NCBI GenBank assembly: GCA_948567375.1
Contig: OX419759.1
Span: 49,876,593 to 49,940,592 of the forward strand
Direction: 5' to 3'
Origin: Lunularia cruciata
Taxonomy: Eukaryota; Streptophyta; Marchantiopsida; Lunulariales; Lunulariaceae
Length of the DNA: 64,000 nt
How positions within the stretch are numbered: position 1 is the stretch's first letter; each line of letters opens with the position of its first letter. The notes below the pieces were generated by a model, which had not been told where the DNA came from, made no database searches, and was given only the letters and a program-made list of their open reading frames with translations. A program made the position numbers and the translations under genes. Below are positions 11,466-23,900 of this stretch, piece after piece.

Positions 11466-14400
11466 TATCCTCCCACCATTAGTTTGTGATATCCTTGTTG
11501 CTATAAAATCTTTGAAATTTTATAGGCCCCTTGTGAATTGTGGAGATGAAAAAAAGAGGTCCCTATATGGCATTGTGAAGAAGATAACCTTTCCAAAGGA
11601 TCATGTATTCAATATGTCATTAGCGGGCATGTTGGATGTCACAACATGCAAGTATACAATCACCTTTGTATTCTTCATGATCATTAATAGGATTGGAGGT
11701 GATTAGGAAAGGAATATGGGTTAGAAAAAAGGGTTTTAAATTTTAAATATGGAAGACAAGATGGATTTCATGTGACTAGAAATTGCAAGTTTGTAGGTAT
11801 TACGAGAAATGATTTGAATAATATCAAAGATGCCTATCTAATTAGGAGCAAGTTTAAAAACTTGGGTGTCAAGAGGAAGACAAATTTATTAAAGGAAAGC
11901 ACGACCTTATCATTAATTTCACAATGACTATCAATATATTCATTTGGCAATTTTGAGCAACAAGAAGATGAGATCTTTTTTGGTATAAAGAAGCATGTAG
12001 CTTGGACAAGAAAGTGGAAGTTTAAGGGACATGAGATGATAGTGGAACAAGAAAAGAATTGAATGGGTCTTGCCCATATTTAAGGAAGAATGGAAAGAAG
12101 CCTAATACTTGCTTGATTGGAATTATTGTAGTTAAACATAGACAAGTATCTCAATTAGTGTGATAAAAAATTACAAAAGCATGTACACATGTAGCATGTA
12201 GCTTCCAAAGTGTGATTCGTGTGCTTTATTTCCCCATTTTTTTGAGGTTGATAGACAAGGCAAGCTTGCTGCCAATAGTTTGAAAAGTATTTGCTAAACT
12301 TTACTACCAAATCAAGGATCATGATAAAAAAGAGAACTATTGGCATCCCAAGGTGTTTGAAGATCACATTGAAGTAGATCTAGACTAACATTAGAGCATC
12401 CACAATATCCTCAGTGGATGCTAGGTGAATTTGCTTGTTAAGCTTATTGGAAAACACCACATTTGTTCTATGCACTTAATCTATCTTTGGCAAAGATGTG
12501 ATGAGGTCTCAACTTACATTTTTCTGCTGGGTAGATAGAATGGAGGAGTAGTTCATCGGGTCCATTGAGTAGTTGGCTTTGTTGCATTGGCAATTCTCAC
12601 AAGATCAAATAAACTCTTGAACCTCTTGTGCCATGTTTGGCTATCACCATTGCGATTCTAGGGTACTCAAGCTCTTTTCTACACCCATGTGACCAGTGAT
12701 TGGTAAGTCATGCACCTCTTAAAATCACACCAATCACAGTTCTCCCATAGTTGGAATGTAGATTTGGTTTGTTGCAAAATAAAAGACATCTTTGATTGGA
12801 AAGGTGTTATACTCCTTGTCATGTGCTACAAGATGACTTTGCACAAGATGAAAGAAGAGATCTTATTGTGGAGTAATCTTGAACTCTATGTGTACCTTTG
12901 AGTCTATTGACACTGTGGTGATTAATGCTTTTATGGGAGATTTAGGAAGAATCTTTAAATGAAGTCATCGTGATAGTGCATCATGAAGAGGATAGAAATT
13001 TCTAGGTTTGTACTCAAGCTTTATATCAAACAACTGTACTTGTTCCTCCCATCAATGATACCAACTTTTTATACACTCCAAATGTAAGGTTCATAATAAT
13101 AGTTTATGTTCTATCCAGATTATCACCTATTTCTCAAGAGGTGATGTTTCCATACCTTTTTAAAAATTTACCATTGCTATTTTTTCTTGATCTTGAGCAA
13201 AATAGTTCTTTTCTATTATGTTTAGTCAATGAGATACAAAAGCAAGGAGATGTAATCCATTGAGAAATTCTTATTGTAATAAAACTTCAATAGTAAAGTA
13301 AGAAGCATCAAAATCAACCACACAAGATAGATAAGGATCATATAGTTAGGATGGTCTTGAAGATACTATATGTATAAGCTTTTTGAATCCTTCTTCTTGC
13401 TTGGTGGTCCACTTGAAACTTGCTATCTTTCCCAAGAGATCTATCAATAGTGTGTTAATATGAGCATAATAGTAGATGAACCATCAATAGACTCTTCCCA
13501 ATCTATTGAATCTCCAAAATTCCATGGTATCCTTAGAAGTAGGCCAAGTATTGGTAATGGCATTGCCTTTCCTCTTTTCTATCTTGATCTACTTTGCTAA
13601 AATCTTATGACCCAAGAAGGTAACTTTTCTTTTACCAAAAGGCACACTTGAACTTCTTGCAATAACATTTCTATGGTTATAGTTGTCTCAAGAATTCTTG
13701 AATGTGGTTCCTATGTCCTACTTCTATCTTATTGTAAATCAAAGTATCATCCAATAACACTATCACATATCAATCCAATAGCCAATTTAACACCCAATGC
13801 ATTTGATCCATAAAGATCACTAGAGCATTAGTAAGCACAAAAGGTAAAAACTCTTTATTCAAGATGCCTATACCTTGTCCAACAAGTAGTATTTTACAAA
13901 CTTCTCCATCAACTGGAATTTAATAATAACCATAGCCATTTTGAAAATCCAACTTTGAGGAGTATTGAGCTCTACTTATTTGATCCAACAAGTCATAAAT
14001 CCAAAGCAAAGGATATGCATTCATCATAGTTTATTTAGTGAGACCATGATAGCCACTATATAATTGAAGTCTTCCATCTTTCTTTTGTGCAAAGAGTACC
14101 AATGCTCCCAACAGGATGTACTATGTTGTATGAAATCCTTCTCAACAACTTGGTCAATGTTATTCAAATTTCTTCTAACTCCTTTGATGAAGCCAATAGT
14201 TTGGTCTACTCATTAGCATGCTACTTAGAAATAGCTCAATCTTGAAGAGCATACCTCAATAAAAAAGTAATCCCTTTTGAATATCATTTGGAAACACATC
14301 TACAAAATCTTGAATTATTTGATTAACCATTGCTTTTTGAAGCTTCCTATCCTTATTATTCTCCTTGTGCAATTGGCTTGATCCACATAACAAAAACAAG

Positions 14401-15755
14401 AATAATTTTCTCCAAAGCTTGTTCTACAATAGTTAAATTAACATTATTTGCATCTTGGGACTAATTACTTTAAATTGTCTTCCTTAAAAATGCTAGACAA
14501 CTTACCAGATAATTCTTACCTTGGTATTATGCTGTAATTTTTGTTTGGCCTAGTCAAATTAGACCCTATAATGTTCAAGCCAGTGAAGAACCTAAAATGA
14601 TATTGTAGTGTAGTGGAGCTACTACAAATCTCATGTTCTCCAAAAACTCCTTCAAGCTTCTGAATTTAATAGGATGTGAACTATGGAATACATAACACTT
14701 TCTACCATCTACCATCATTAATTTGCTACCAAATACTAGTTTCATTCTTAAGAATACATAATATTTTAACTAATATCATTGATATAATTCTCAAAACTCT
14801 CATAATCAACCAAAGTCGTACAACTACAATTGGATATCATACCTTGCAAGTGTATAAAATTTGCAAAAGTAGAACCTTCAATCCTATTGGAACAAATCAA
14901 GATAACAATAAGTGGCTTAATATCTCCTATTAGTACCTTTTTTCCCTTGATCTTCATGCTCCATAAAATCCATTTAGGCAGTCGGTTGAGATTTTCCATT
15001 TCTAATTAGACATTTGGCAATGCAATGTCCAATTTGGTGACAATATAAATATCTACCAATTTGTTGAGATCTATTTCTGTCAAGCAATCTTTGTTGGATG
15101 GTATCAATCTCTATTGGTCTTGGTTCTTCCACCAATGTATGGTGTGTTTGTAAGAATTGTGAAGGTCAAGGTCGAGACCAATTTGTGGCAACCAAGGAAT
15201 AAAAATGCTTGGCCAATTGCACAACTTCTTTGAAATGTTTGGGCTAGCATATGGTTACTTCCAATTTGATGCATAACTTTAAGCCTCTCATAAATTTATC
15301 CAAAGCTTTACCTTTGCGTATCTTTGGAATTTTCATTATTGTGTTTTAGAATTGAGTGATGTAGCTCCTCATGGAACCATTCTATTCAATTCTACTAATC
15401 TATCCCATGCAAATTTTGTAGCATTTATGCTACAAAAGCCTCTAACACTTGGAAACTCCTAATTATTGCACTCTTGAATTCTTCTCATGTCAAGATTGGA
15501 ATAATTTTTTTTGTTGAGCTTGCTCTATCCAAAGTTACAACCATATTTTGCCATTCCATCTGATTGACTCAAAGCCAAGAGTTTCCATCTCCATTCATCT
15601 ACAAGATTTGTAGTTTCAAAATAATATTTATAATCAAGAGTAAAATTTTTTATTACATGCAAAAGATTCTAACCTTCAAATACCTTTGGTTTCAAAAATC
15701 AAACTTTATCTTAAAATGTTACTCTCTCTACTTGTTCATTGACTATCATGATCTA
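11040..15755 (-). mobile_element. Chromovirus fossil B (Ty3/gypsy), interrupted
   Basis: It begins with an LTR at 11,040-11,465 (TGTAAAAGACC to TCACA). Reading leftward on the minus strand from the right end, a gag-like N-terminal stretch lies near 15,500-15,755 and a CCHC-like knuckle near 15,040. Protease and reverse transcriptase remnants follow at about 13,340-14,800, then RNase H near 13,060-13,300 and integrase with its C-terminal part at about 11,700-12,700. This is the standard Ty3/gypsy order. The right end stops where the LTR of copy C starts, inside gag-like sequence. It is heavily broken, with many interruptions. Confidence 0.7.
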
Positions 15756-16158
15756 TGTAAAAGATCAAGACCAAGGAGAGAAATGAGAGAATGGAAAATC
15801 ACATTGGGACACTTGAGTGTGGGAAACTATGAATGCCTAGCATGAGCTTTGGCTCTGGTATTTATAAGGAGTATACAAGGCTCTTGAGAAGCTTCCTTGA
15901 GCCTCTTTCTTGGAATGGAAGTTCAGTTAATCAAGAAGCTTCTCAAGAAGTTTCCCTCTAGAAGCTACCTACTTGGCTTGAAGCTAAGCAAGTTAGAAGC
16001 TTCCTTTTAGGAATTTTCTACTTGGAATGCAAGTCAAGCTATTTGGAAACCTTTCCAAGAATTTTCCTAGATATTTCTAGAATATTCTAGACTAACTTGG
16101 CCTATTTGCTACTTTGTTAGCCTTGACTAACTTCATTGCTAAACTCCATATTGTTACA
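15756..16158 (-). repeat. LTR of chromovirus C, with a heat-shock-element-like site
   Basis: The TGTAAAAGATC start and TTGTTACA end match Y. It contains TTCTAGAATATTC at 16,075-16,087, a perfect TTCnnGAAnnTTC. GAAGCTTC-type blocks lie between this and the minus-strand TATA box near 15,860. Confidence 0.85.
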
Positions 16159-16199
16159 TATTTCCCCACCGCTAATTGGTGACGTCCTCATCGCCATTG

Positions 16200-16335
16200 A
16201 AGCTTCAAACTCCTAGAAGGCTGTTTGTGCATTCTAGAGATGAGAAAGAGGTTCCCAAAGTGGCATCATAAAGAGGATACCCTTTCCAAATGGTCTTGTA
16301 CTCTGTATGTTGTTGGCGGCCTTGTTGAATGTGGT
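16200..16335 (-). pseudogene. Chromodomain-like remnant of chromovirus C
   Basis: Read on the minus strand, this stretch shows a VDHIL start, a basic histidine-rich segment and WKGYP followed by DAT. These match the canonical chromodomain layout (V..IL, VKWKGYP, ATWE). Chromoviruses use this domain at the integrase C-terminus to target chromatin. The same domain is recognisable in Y at about 34,850-35,010. Old and broken. Confidence 0.6.
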
Positions 16336-17259
16336 GATGTGCAAGGATATGATCAACTTTGTATTAATCATGATCATTGATATGGATAGGAGGAGGAAGA
16401 GGTTGGACACACAAGGAAAAAGAAGATGGATTAGAGACAAAGAGTTTCAACTTGGAAATATGAAAGACAAGGTAGATGTGCATATGACAAGGTAAGGCAA
16501 GTCGATAAGCAATAGGAGAAATGATTTGTGTGACATCTAAGGGTCCTATCCAATTAGTAGAAAGTTTACGGATTTGGGTATCAAGTGGGAGGGGTAGGTT
16601 ACTAGACAAGAATACAACCTTATCACCAACTTGAAAGGTGAGATCATGATGATGATAGTCTACATATTGTTTCTCACAATTTTGGGCAACAAGGAGGTGA
16701 GATTTGGTTTGTTGGAGGGATTGAGATATAGTGGTCAAGATGGTTGAAGTATGAAGGACATGAGATGGAGGAGGAGCATAAAGGGAATTGGAACAAGTCG
16801 ATCTTTGCAAAATTAAGGAAGAAAGGAGAGAATCAAATGCTTGCTTGTTTGAAATTATTGTATGCAAACTCCGCAGTTGCAAGACATTCATCCCAATTGG
16901 AATGGTGAACATTGACAAAAGCAAAAAGCTTATGCTCCATGGTAAAATTTACACGTTCCATTTTTCTATCAATGTAAGGATGATAGGCAATAGATAAAGC
17001 AAGCTTGGTGCTGAGTATCTAGAAGAGTGCTTGCCAGAACTTTCTAGTGAATAGAGGATCACGGTTGGAGATGTGTAGATGTGGCATCCCATGATGCTTA
17101 AAGACATTGTCAAAGTAGATTTGTGCTAATGTTGGAGCATCCATGGTATCAAAGGTTGGTGCCAAATGGATTTTTTACTAAAATTATCCACAAACACCAT
17201 AATTGACATCTAACCTTGCTCTGTCTTGGGCAAGGATGTGATGAGATCCAAGCTCACAT

Positions 17260-20207
17260 TGTTGTATTTTTCTTTTCTCTCTCTGGGAACACACAAGGTG
17301 CCTACCTATGAAGACTACAGATCAGAGGCTAGAGGTAAACCCGTAATGACTTGACTAAATACGCGTTTGATCCTATCACCGTAACCCTCCTTTCTCGTAA
17401 CTAATATTCTTGCTATTGGGAAGGGTAGTATTGGGCAACCTAACCTATCATCACAACACGCACTCCTGGTCTGCTGGTCATCACTTCTAGCATTACCAAG
17501 GAAAAATACACAACACTTCTAGAAGGAAATCATCTAAGTGCATCGCTCGCACTGTGAGCCGGCCTGTCTCTCACTTAGGATGAACCTCTGATGGCTATTA
17601 TGGTAGCGCACCATAGACTAAGAAGGCAAGGAACCCCAACTCCATGATACTCCTCCAAGGCTAACACTCCAAGACTCAAGACATTGCTCATTAGAGAACT
17701 CAATGAGAGAGAGATAGTTGCAAATGAAAGGATGATGAGTACCTCCTCACCCCTTGTTTATATACTTGTGAAATAGTTACGTACCAAAGTTACTAATTAC
17801 CGTAGTAAATCAAGTTACTAGACTAAAAGTCAAGTAAAGTCAAAAAGTAGAAAGGAATATCCATTCACATGGGCATATTCCCCTAAGCATGTGGTCTTAT
17901 CTTGACCTAACCACTAAGTCAAGGATTTCTTCACATGGGCTATCCTTGGACTAAAGAAGAATCCAAAACAAAAAGGCTTGCGGGCCCAAGAGTTCTCAAC
18001 TCTTTCCTCAAAGCCAAACACCTAGGAATAATACCAAGTCAACACACTAAAGTCCAAAATAGTGGTGCTCATCTTTTCTACTTCCTCTAAAGTAAGGTCC
18101 CCTCTATCTTAGCTATGACTAAGTTTAGCTAACCATGACTTATATAGAACCATCCTTTATCTCTATATAAATAATACCTCTTAAGTACTTGTAATACCAA
18201 GCTAAATATCACAATACCACACACATGCACAAATGGGTGTTACACCACACCAATCCAAGCAAACTGGGCGTACAAACAGGCATAGAAGCAGAGAGAGGAT
18301 CCAATCACAAGAATATGGCAACAACTCTTTGTACTTTTTGTCAGAAAAGAGCTTCAAAGCCTTCTTGCTTTATCATCAAGCTCATTTCAACTTGTACTCC
18401 AAGCTTCCTTTAATCTATAATTTAGATCTCAACAAATTTCTACTCCATGTGGGGATTTTCTATGTCTTTTTGATGGGGAAAACTCTACTAACTCATGTGA
18501 AAATAACTATTTATGTATAGCTTGGATTCAAGTGTTATAGGATTTTAATGGAAAGCCTATGAGATCAGCTTTCCAATGATAAAAAAATACACTTCAATCA
18601 GATCACTACAACTTGCCTAATAAGGTCTCAAAGTTGGCTAGGTTTTTGCAACTTTCACCCTAATTTCAAAATCCTCTTTTTAGGGTTTGCTCCTAGTTCT
18701 TGGCAAATTCTCCCCAGATTTCTGATTCAGAAATACAATTGATCCTCAAAAACACTCTGGCAACCTGAAAACCTCAATCATAGTCACAAGATAGGAAAAT
18801 TGATATCCAATCAAGATGAAAGATAAAATTGCTCTACTGAGCTTATGATAGTATTTTCAGCAAAATGTTTTGCATCAGATCTCACTCTTCACAAATCTAG
18901 AACCAACCAAATTTTTCACAATAGCTGGTTGTGTTTTTGTCTAAACTCTTGCAAATTTTGGTAGCCTAATCCAATCCTAATCTCTAGATGTGGATCAATT
19001 CTTGAGCTGGGCTAACTTGTGAGCTCTACAGACCCAGGTATACTTGATCCAAGACCCTGATTTCTCTATTTGAAGAATTCACATGAGACCTTTGTATAGA
19101 GGTGCAAATAGTATCTACCAACAACTCTAGAAATTTTCATAAGGAAATTTGAACCACTACTTGGAAAGTGAACAAAACTCCAAACTTGGTTATTAGCTCA
19201 TCTCCAACACCTTACATCACAAGAGCTTCATCTTCAATCAACAAGATCTAATTTGAGATTGATCCAAAACTGAAATTTCTTGTGCTTAGTTCTGTAAGAA
19301 CTTCATCATCTCTCCAATCCCATTGACATATAGCAAAAATGTCTCAAGAAGCTACCTCAAACTACTACTTTTTGCTCCTGGGTATGAATTTCATCACCCT
19401 TGATTCAATAGATCATATCCTTCTCAAAATCAGATCAAATTGTGTGATTTCTGTCTTCAGATTGTAGCCTGTCATCTCCTCTTTCCAGCCGTGGTATTTT
19501 ATTCTCTAATGGTTTCCTTGAACTCCCATGATGGTTGAAAAACTCTTTCTTTCTCTCTTGAGACCCAAGCTCTTGCACATTTGTCCTTTAGTCTTTTTAC
19601 TTTTTGACAAATGTACTTCAAAACTCCATCTTGAAGCTTATGAGCAAAAATTTAGGCATTCCCCAACTATAGAAAGATATATATTGTCAAGTCCCAGAAA
19701 TTTTCATAAGTAAGCACCGGAAGGACAATAGGATCTAGGTTTCTCATCACCGACTCCACAAATACCGTCTTGAGACGTGCCACCAACCAATCCCATAAGT
19801 TGCCACAGTGTCAAATCTGAAGCCTGATGAGAAAAGGATTTGGGAGTGGCAGATTGTGCGCATGAGACATCTCATGCTTGAATGCTTCCTCCAATGCTCT
19901 TACACTCACTCTATGCTATAACTCTCACTCCCAACATCCTTCTCCTCTCGAGACTCTCCAAACTAAAACACACCCGTCTCTCCACTTGCCCTCATCTTTA
20001 TTCAGCAAAGCCCTCAAACATGATAAAATTATAACCCATGTGGCCAATCACATACATGTACATAGATGACTCACATGGCAGCATCTCATTGGTCGGATCT
20101 AGCACACAACCTACCTCACTAAAGTGGAGATAAACTATGATAAGTCACTATTTTACGGCCTATGCAAACCACAACATGAGGCATACAATCGCATGAGGCG
20201 GCTGATT
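17260..20207. other. Unclassified LTR-like stretch U, host of a solo LTR
   Basis: At 17,260 the chromovirus C sequence stops and a TGTTGTATTTTTC block begins. TG at a breakpoint suggests the edge of another element. To 20,207 there is no credible coding region. The texture, with long non-coding sequence and phrases such as CTTTCCAATGAT and agggtttgct, is like a long plant LTR or leader. I could not find the matching end or a target duplication. A solo LTR of family E sits inside it at 17,553-18,244. Confidence 0.4.
17553..18244 (-). repeat. Solo LTR of family E
   Basis: It runs from TGTGAGCCGGCC to GGGTGTTACA, the reverse complement of the family E LTR, full length at 692 bp. No family E internal sequence is attached on either side. 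The five flanking bases (CGCAC and CCACA) do not match, so no clean target duplication remains. Confidence 0.9.
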
Positions 20208-20898
20208 TGGAACACCTATTTGTGCATGTGTGTGGTATTGTGATATTTAGCTTGGTATTACAAGTACTTGAGAGATACTATTTACATAGAGATAAAGGAT
20301 GGTTCTACATTAATCATGATAAGCTAAATTTTGTCATAGCTAAGATAGAGGGAACCTTACTTTAGAGGAAGTGGAAAACATGAGCACCACTATTTTGGAT
20401 TCTAGTGTGTTGACTTGGTATTATTCCTAGGTGTTTGGCATTGAGAAAAGAGTTGAGAACTCTTGGGCCCGCAAGCCTTTTTGTTTTAGATTCTTCTATA
20501 GTCCAAGGATAGCCCATGTGAAGGAATCCTTGACTTAGTGATTGGGTCAAGATAAGATCACATGCTAGTGGAATATGCCCATGTGGATGGATATTCCTTT
20601 CTACTTTTTGACTTTACTTGACTTTTAGTCTAGTAACTTGAGTTACTATGGTAATTAGTAACTTTGGTACGTAACTATTTCATAAGTATATAAACAAGAG
20701 GTAGGGAGGTACTCATCATCCTTTCATTTGCAATTATCTCTCTCTCATTGAGTTCTCTGGTGAGCAATGTCTTGAGTCTTGGAGTGTTAGCCTTGGAGGA
20801 GTATGATGAAGTTGGGGTTCCTTGCCTTCTTAGTCCATGGTGCGGTACCATAATAGCCATCAGAGGTTCATATTGAGTGAGAGATAGGCCGGCTCACA
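20208..20898 (+). repeat. 5' LTR of E1
   Basis: It starts TGGAACACC and ends GGCTCACA. A TATA box (TATATAAA) lies at 20,687-20,694. It pairs with 27,334-28,025. Confidence 0.9.
20687..20694 (+). promoter_or_regulatory. TATA box in E1 5' LTR
   Basis: TATATAAA is conserved at the same LTR position in every E copy (27,813 in the 3' LTR, 62,203 in E3, minus strand 52,756-52,763 in E2). It is preceded by a cluster of GTAAC/GTTAC words. This would be the RNA polymerase II core promoter of the element. Confidence 0.75.
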
Positions 20899-21755
20899 TT
20901 TTTGGTTATGTTGTCAAGACCTCTCTAGAAGGCATGATAATGTTATGCATTCAATTCTACATTAGGTAGAAGGAGGCTATGAGAGCTCACTTGGAATGAA
21001 CATTAGGGGAAGAGAGTGCTGAACTTATGTTAGAGAACCAAGATCCATTTGTATACCTTGTAGTTCATTATGATGTCTTTGAGGTGCTTTTGTACATTTT
21101 TTACACATGAGAGGATTTGGAGAGATTATGTGAAGTGGATTATAGATTTCGGAAATTAAAGTGATTTTAGCAGAATCTCATGTTTAAGATCTGAAATTGA
21201 AATTTCTACACATGATAGCTTGGGTTGTCCTTCAGTTAGCACACTTGGAATTATTGTAAAAGCTTTTATGTGCATTGGGCTAGAATTTTTGAAAGTTGAT
21301 AGGGTAAACTGCTCCCGCAACTGCATGCTCTCTATAAAATTGTATAGAGTCTGCCATTTCTTTAATTTTTATTGGATTGTTGTGAAACTTTCCAAGATAA
21401 TTAAGTATGTTATATCCTACTAGTTGACACAAAAATTAGAGAGAGATCATTCTAAACCAGGGAGTTATGAGTTTTTGAAGTGAGGGGGTGGTTTTTAGAC
21501 CAAATTTGAAATATGTGTGCTGAATAGAAAGATGTCTAGGCCAAATGGCTCTAAGGAAAGATCTGAAATTTTGCACAAAGAGATGCCTTGGAGTTGTTAT
21601 CCAATGTGAAAATTTTTAGAGGAATGTCACGTACTAGTTGAGAGATTTGAGTGAAATTGTGAGGAAGTGTCAATTCTGGAGAGTTGAGATCTCATGCATG
21701 AGGAGTTTGAAAGCAACAAAAAGCATATTTGAGTGTTTAGATTCATCTTGGGAAC

Positions 21756-22229
21756 ATGGAGGGTCATCAAGAGTGGAAATTGAGACTATGCAAGGTTCCC
21801 CAAGGGTTTGAGGTCATTGTAGGGATGGATTTGAGGAAAAGAGAGTTTATAATAGAATTTGAAGAGAGTGTTGAGAGGATCCAAAAACCTACACCACTTG
21901 GAGGAAAGAGTGAGTCTAAGTGCTTTCTATGTGGAAAGAAGGGACATAAGGCAAGGTCATGTCCATTGACCTTTGAGAGCAAGAGATTGAGGGAAAGGAG
22001 AGGCTTACTTGACTTGGGTTTGCATGTTGGACCTTCTTCACCAAGATTGGGAGGAAAAAGATCTAAGACAAAAGAGTTGTGTGAGGTTTGTGGAGTGGAA
22101 GGACTTCCAAAAGGACATGAGTGTAGTGGAGTAAAAGCAATTTTGGAGACTTTGGTGAAGGATCCTGGAGAGAGTCTTAATAAAGCTACAGAAATACTAC
22201 CACCTTCATCAGCTAGTTCTCAAGATTAG
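21756..22229 (+). CDS. E-family pre-gag ORF, 157 aa, two Cys/His motifs
   Basis: This ORF lies between the 5' LTR and gag, a place where most Ty3/gypsy elements have only an untranslated leader. Residues 56-69 form a perfect CCHC zinc knuckle (CFLCGKKGHKARSC). Residues 109-123 hold a second motif, CX2CX8HXC (CEVCGVEGLPKGHEC). The N-terminus is a compact mixed segment, the linker is basic and the tail is Ser/Pro-rich. The same 157-codon ORF is open in E3 (63,276-63,749). The ATG at 21,756 is chosen because it is the shared start. The gag ATG follows about 230 bases after the stop, in another frame. A nucleic-acid-binding accessory protein is an inference; a relocated duplicate of the gag knuckle is the main alternative. 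Confidence 0.65.
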   Translation: MEGHQEWKLRLCKVPQGFEVIVGMDLRKREFIIEFEESVERIQKPTPLGGKSESKCFLCGKKGHKARSCPLTFESKRLRERRGLLDLGLHVGPSSPRLGGKRSKTKELCEVCGVEGLPKGHECSGVKAILETLVKDPGESLNKATEILPPSSASSQD

Positions 22230-22462
22230 TGATGGAGATAATCTTTCAACTTATGGATAAACTATCCATGAGAGTTAGATTAATATGCACTCTAGGATTT
22301 GATGTTGCTATAGAAATCTTGGAGCAACTTGAACCTTTTATGTTCCCTAGAGTGGATTATTCTTAGATAGTGTTAGTCATGTATATACTCTATTAGTTAT
22401 AGAGAGAGAGAAAAGAAAAGAGAAAAAAAATTGAGAGAAAAGAAAGATAGTGAGGGGTTAAG

Positions 22463-23900
22463 ATGGGGAAACTTCCGGTTTTCTTTGGCAAGGATGGAGA
22501 AGATGTGGAGCCCTTTGTGAGAGACTTCAAGAGAGCTTGCATAGGAAAAAATGAGAGGAGGAAGAATGTGTGGGCCTCATTATTACCAAATTTCTTTGAG
22601 GATGTAGCACTTACATAGTATGAGTCAAAATACCAAAAGAGAGAGAGAGGAGAGATGAGGAAGAAGAGTCTTGGGAGAGTTTGACTTCAGCACTCATTGA
22701 GAACTTTCTCCCAAATGAGAGTTATGAGAGATTGATAAGTGAGGTTACCTTTCTCAAACAAGGAGATGGAGAGAAAATGAGAGTCTATGTGGAAAGAGTG
22801 GAACAATTAAAGTCCAGATTTTGCATAGTGTTGAGGAAGGGTGGGGATGATGTGGAGACTACTATGATTGGCATAGGGGCCATGCTCACCAAGAATTTTG
22901 TGGAAGTATTGAGACAACAAATTTGAAGCAAGGTGAGATATGAGAAACCTTCTTTCAAGGTTGAAGCTATCAAGATTGTAATTCATATGGAGGAGAGTTT
23001 AGAAGAAGATGAAAGTGATTTGGTGGTGAAGGAGGTTGTGCATACTCCTCAAGGCTACAAGTATGGTAGAGCTTTTGATACTTTGGTGGCAAGGGTTGCA
23101 CCACAAGTAGTAGTTGCTCTAGTTCTTGCACCTCCACCAAGGATCCACTTCAAACCATCACAAAATAACTTGCAGATCTAAAGATCAATGTGGTGCAACT
23201 ATGGGAGAAGAGAGAGGTGGATCAGAATGTAGGGAGAGGGCCTAGGAGTTATGGAAACTATCCATATAGAGGAGGCCAACCAGCCAAAAATTTCAATGAT
23301 AGGAATTGTTTTGGTTGTGGAGGAAGAGACCATATCCAAAAGAATTGCCCAAATTCCACTTACCATGGAGGAAGGGGTTATGAGTGGGCCAATAGAGGGA
23401 AGAGGGAGGTAGTGAAACCCAAGTGGCTCCTAATCCAAACAAAGGTAAGAGGACAGCATGCATATATGTGGTTGAGAGCAAGTATGAGAAGGGAGAATGC
23501 TCAAACTCCAAGGGTCTTAATTCACAGCTTTTGGCACAAGAGAAGAAGAGAGCTCATTTTGCAGAGGATGTTCACTCTTCTCAAGGATTTACTCCAAACA
23601 AGGATACTCCTATGTCTACTAGGAGCACTTGCACATCAACACCATCAACAACAAAGATTCCAAGGAAGAAGTTGGAGATGGAGGATTTCTTGATTTCAAA
23701 GCAACAATGGAACTACAATGTGTTGGAGGATGCTGGTAGTCACAAGGCTAACATCATAGTGGGCCAATTGATTGCTTTGAACCCTACCTTGAGAAAGGAG
23801 CTTAGAGGTGGTTTGAGTTCTACAAGGAGCAAGAGGAAGAAGAAGGCAAAAGCTCCACTGTCAATGGGGGTGGTGGATGCCAAGCCAACACCATAGGAGG
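22463..23900 (+). pseudogene. gag: E1 gag region
   Basis: It begins MGKLPVFFGKDGEDVEPFVR, a typical Ty3/gypsy gag opening. A helical capsid-like part with FLKQGDGEKMRVYVERVEQL follows, and near 23,310-23,350 the nucleocapsid knuckle CFGCGGRDHIQKNC. A basic Ser/Thr-rich linker leads to protease. The same gag start is present in E3 at 63,980. Gag would form the virus-like particle. Broken. Confidence 0.75.

Larger units (their letters stand above)
15756..17259 (-). mobile_element. Chromovirus fossil C (Ty3/gypsy), truncated
   Basis: An LTR at 15,756-16,158 is followed by chromodomain-like sequence at about 16,200-16,335. Next comes the integrase C-terminal domain at about 16,400-16,730, with VGDKV and an H..HPVFHISKLK-like block, then integrase-core remnants up to 17,259. 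The left limit falls inside the gag-like part of copy B (nested insertion). The right limit is where element U starts, since the family sequence resumes differently in Y at the same point. Broken. Confidence 0.75.

Noticed and set aside
20362-20550. 62-aa ORF conserved in several family E LTRs (minus strand of the E LTR)
   Set aside because: It is similar between copies only because the LTRs are similar. It lies antisense to the element promoter, and the amino-acid changes follow the nucleotide changes with no sign of constraint.
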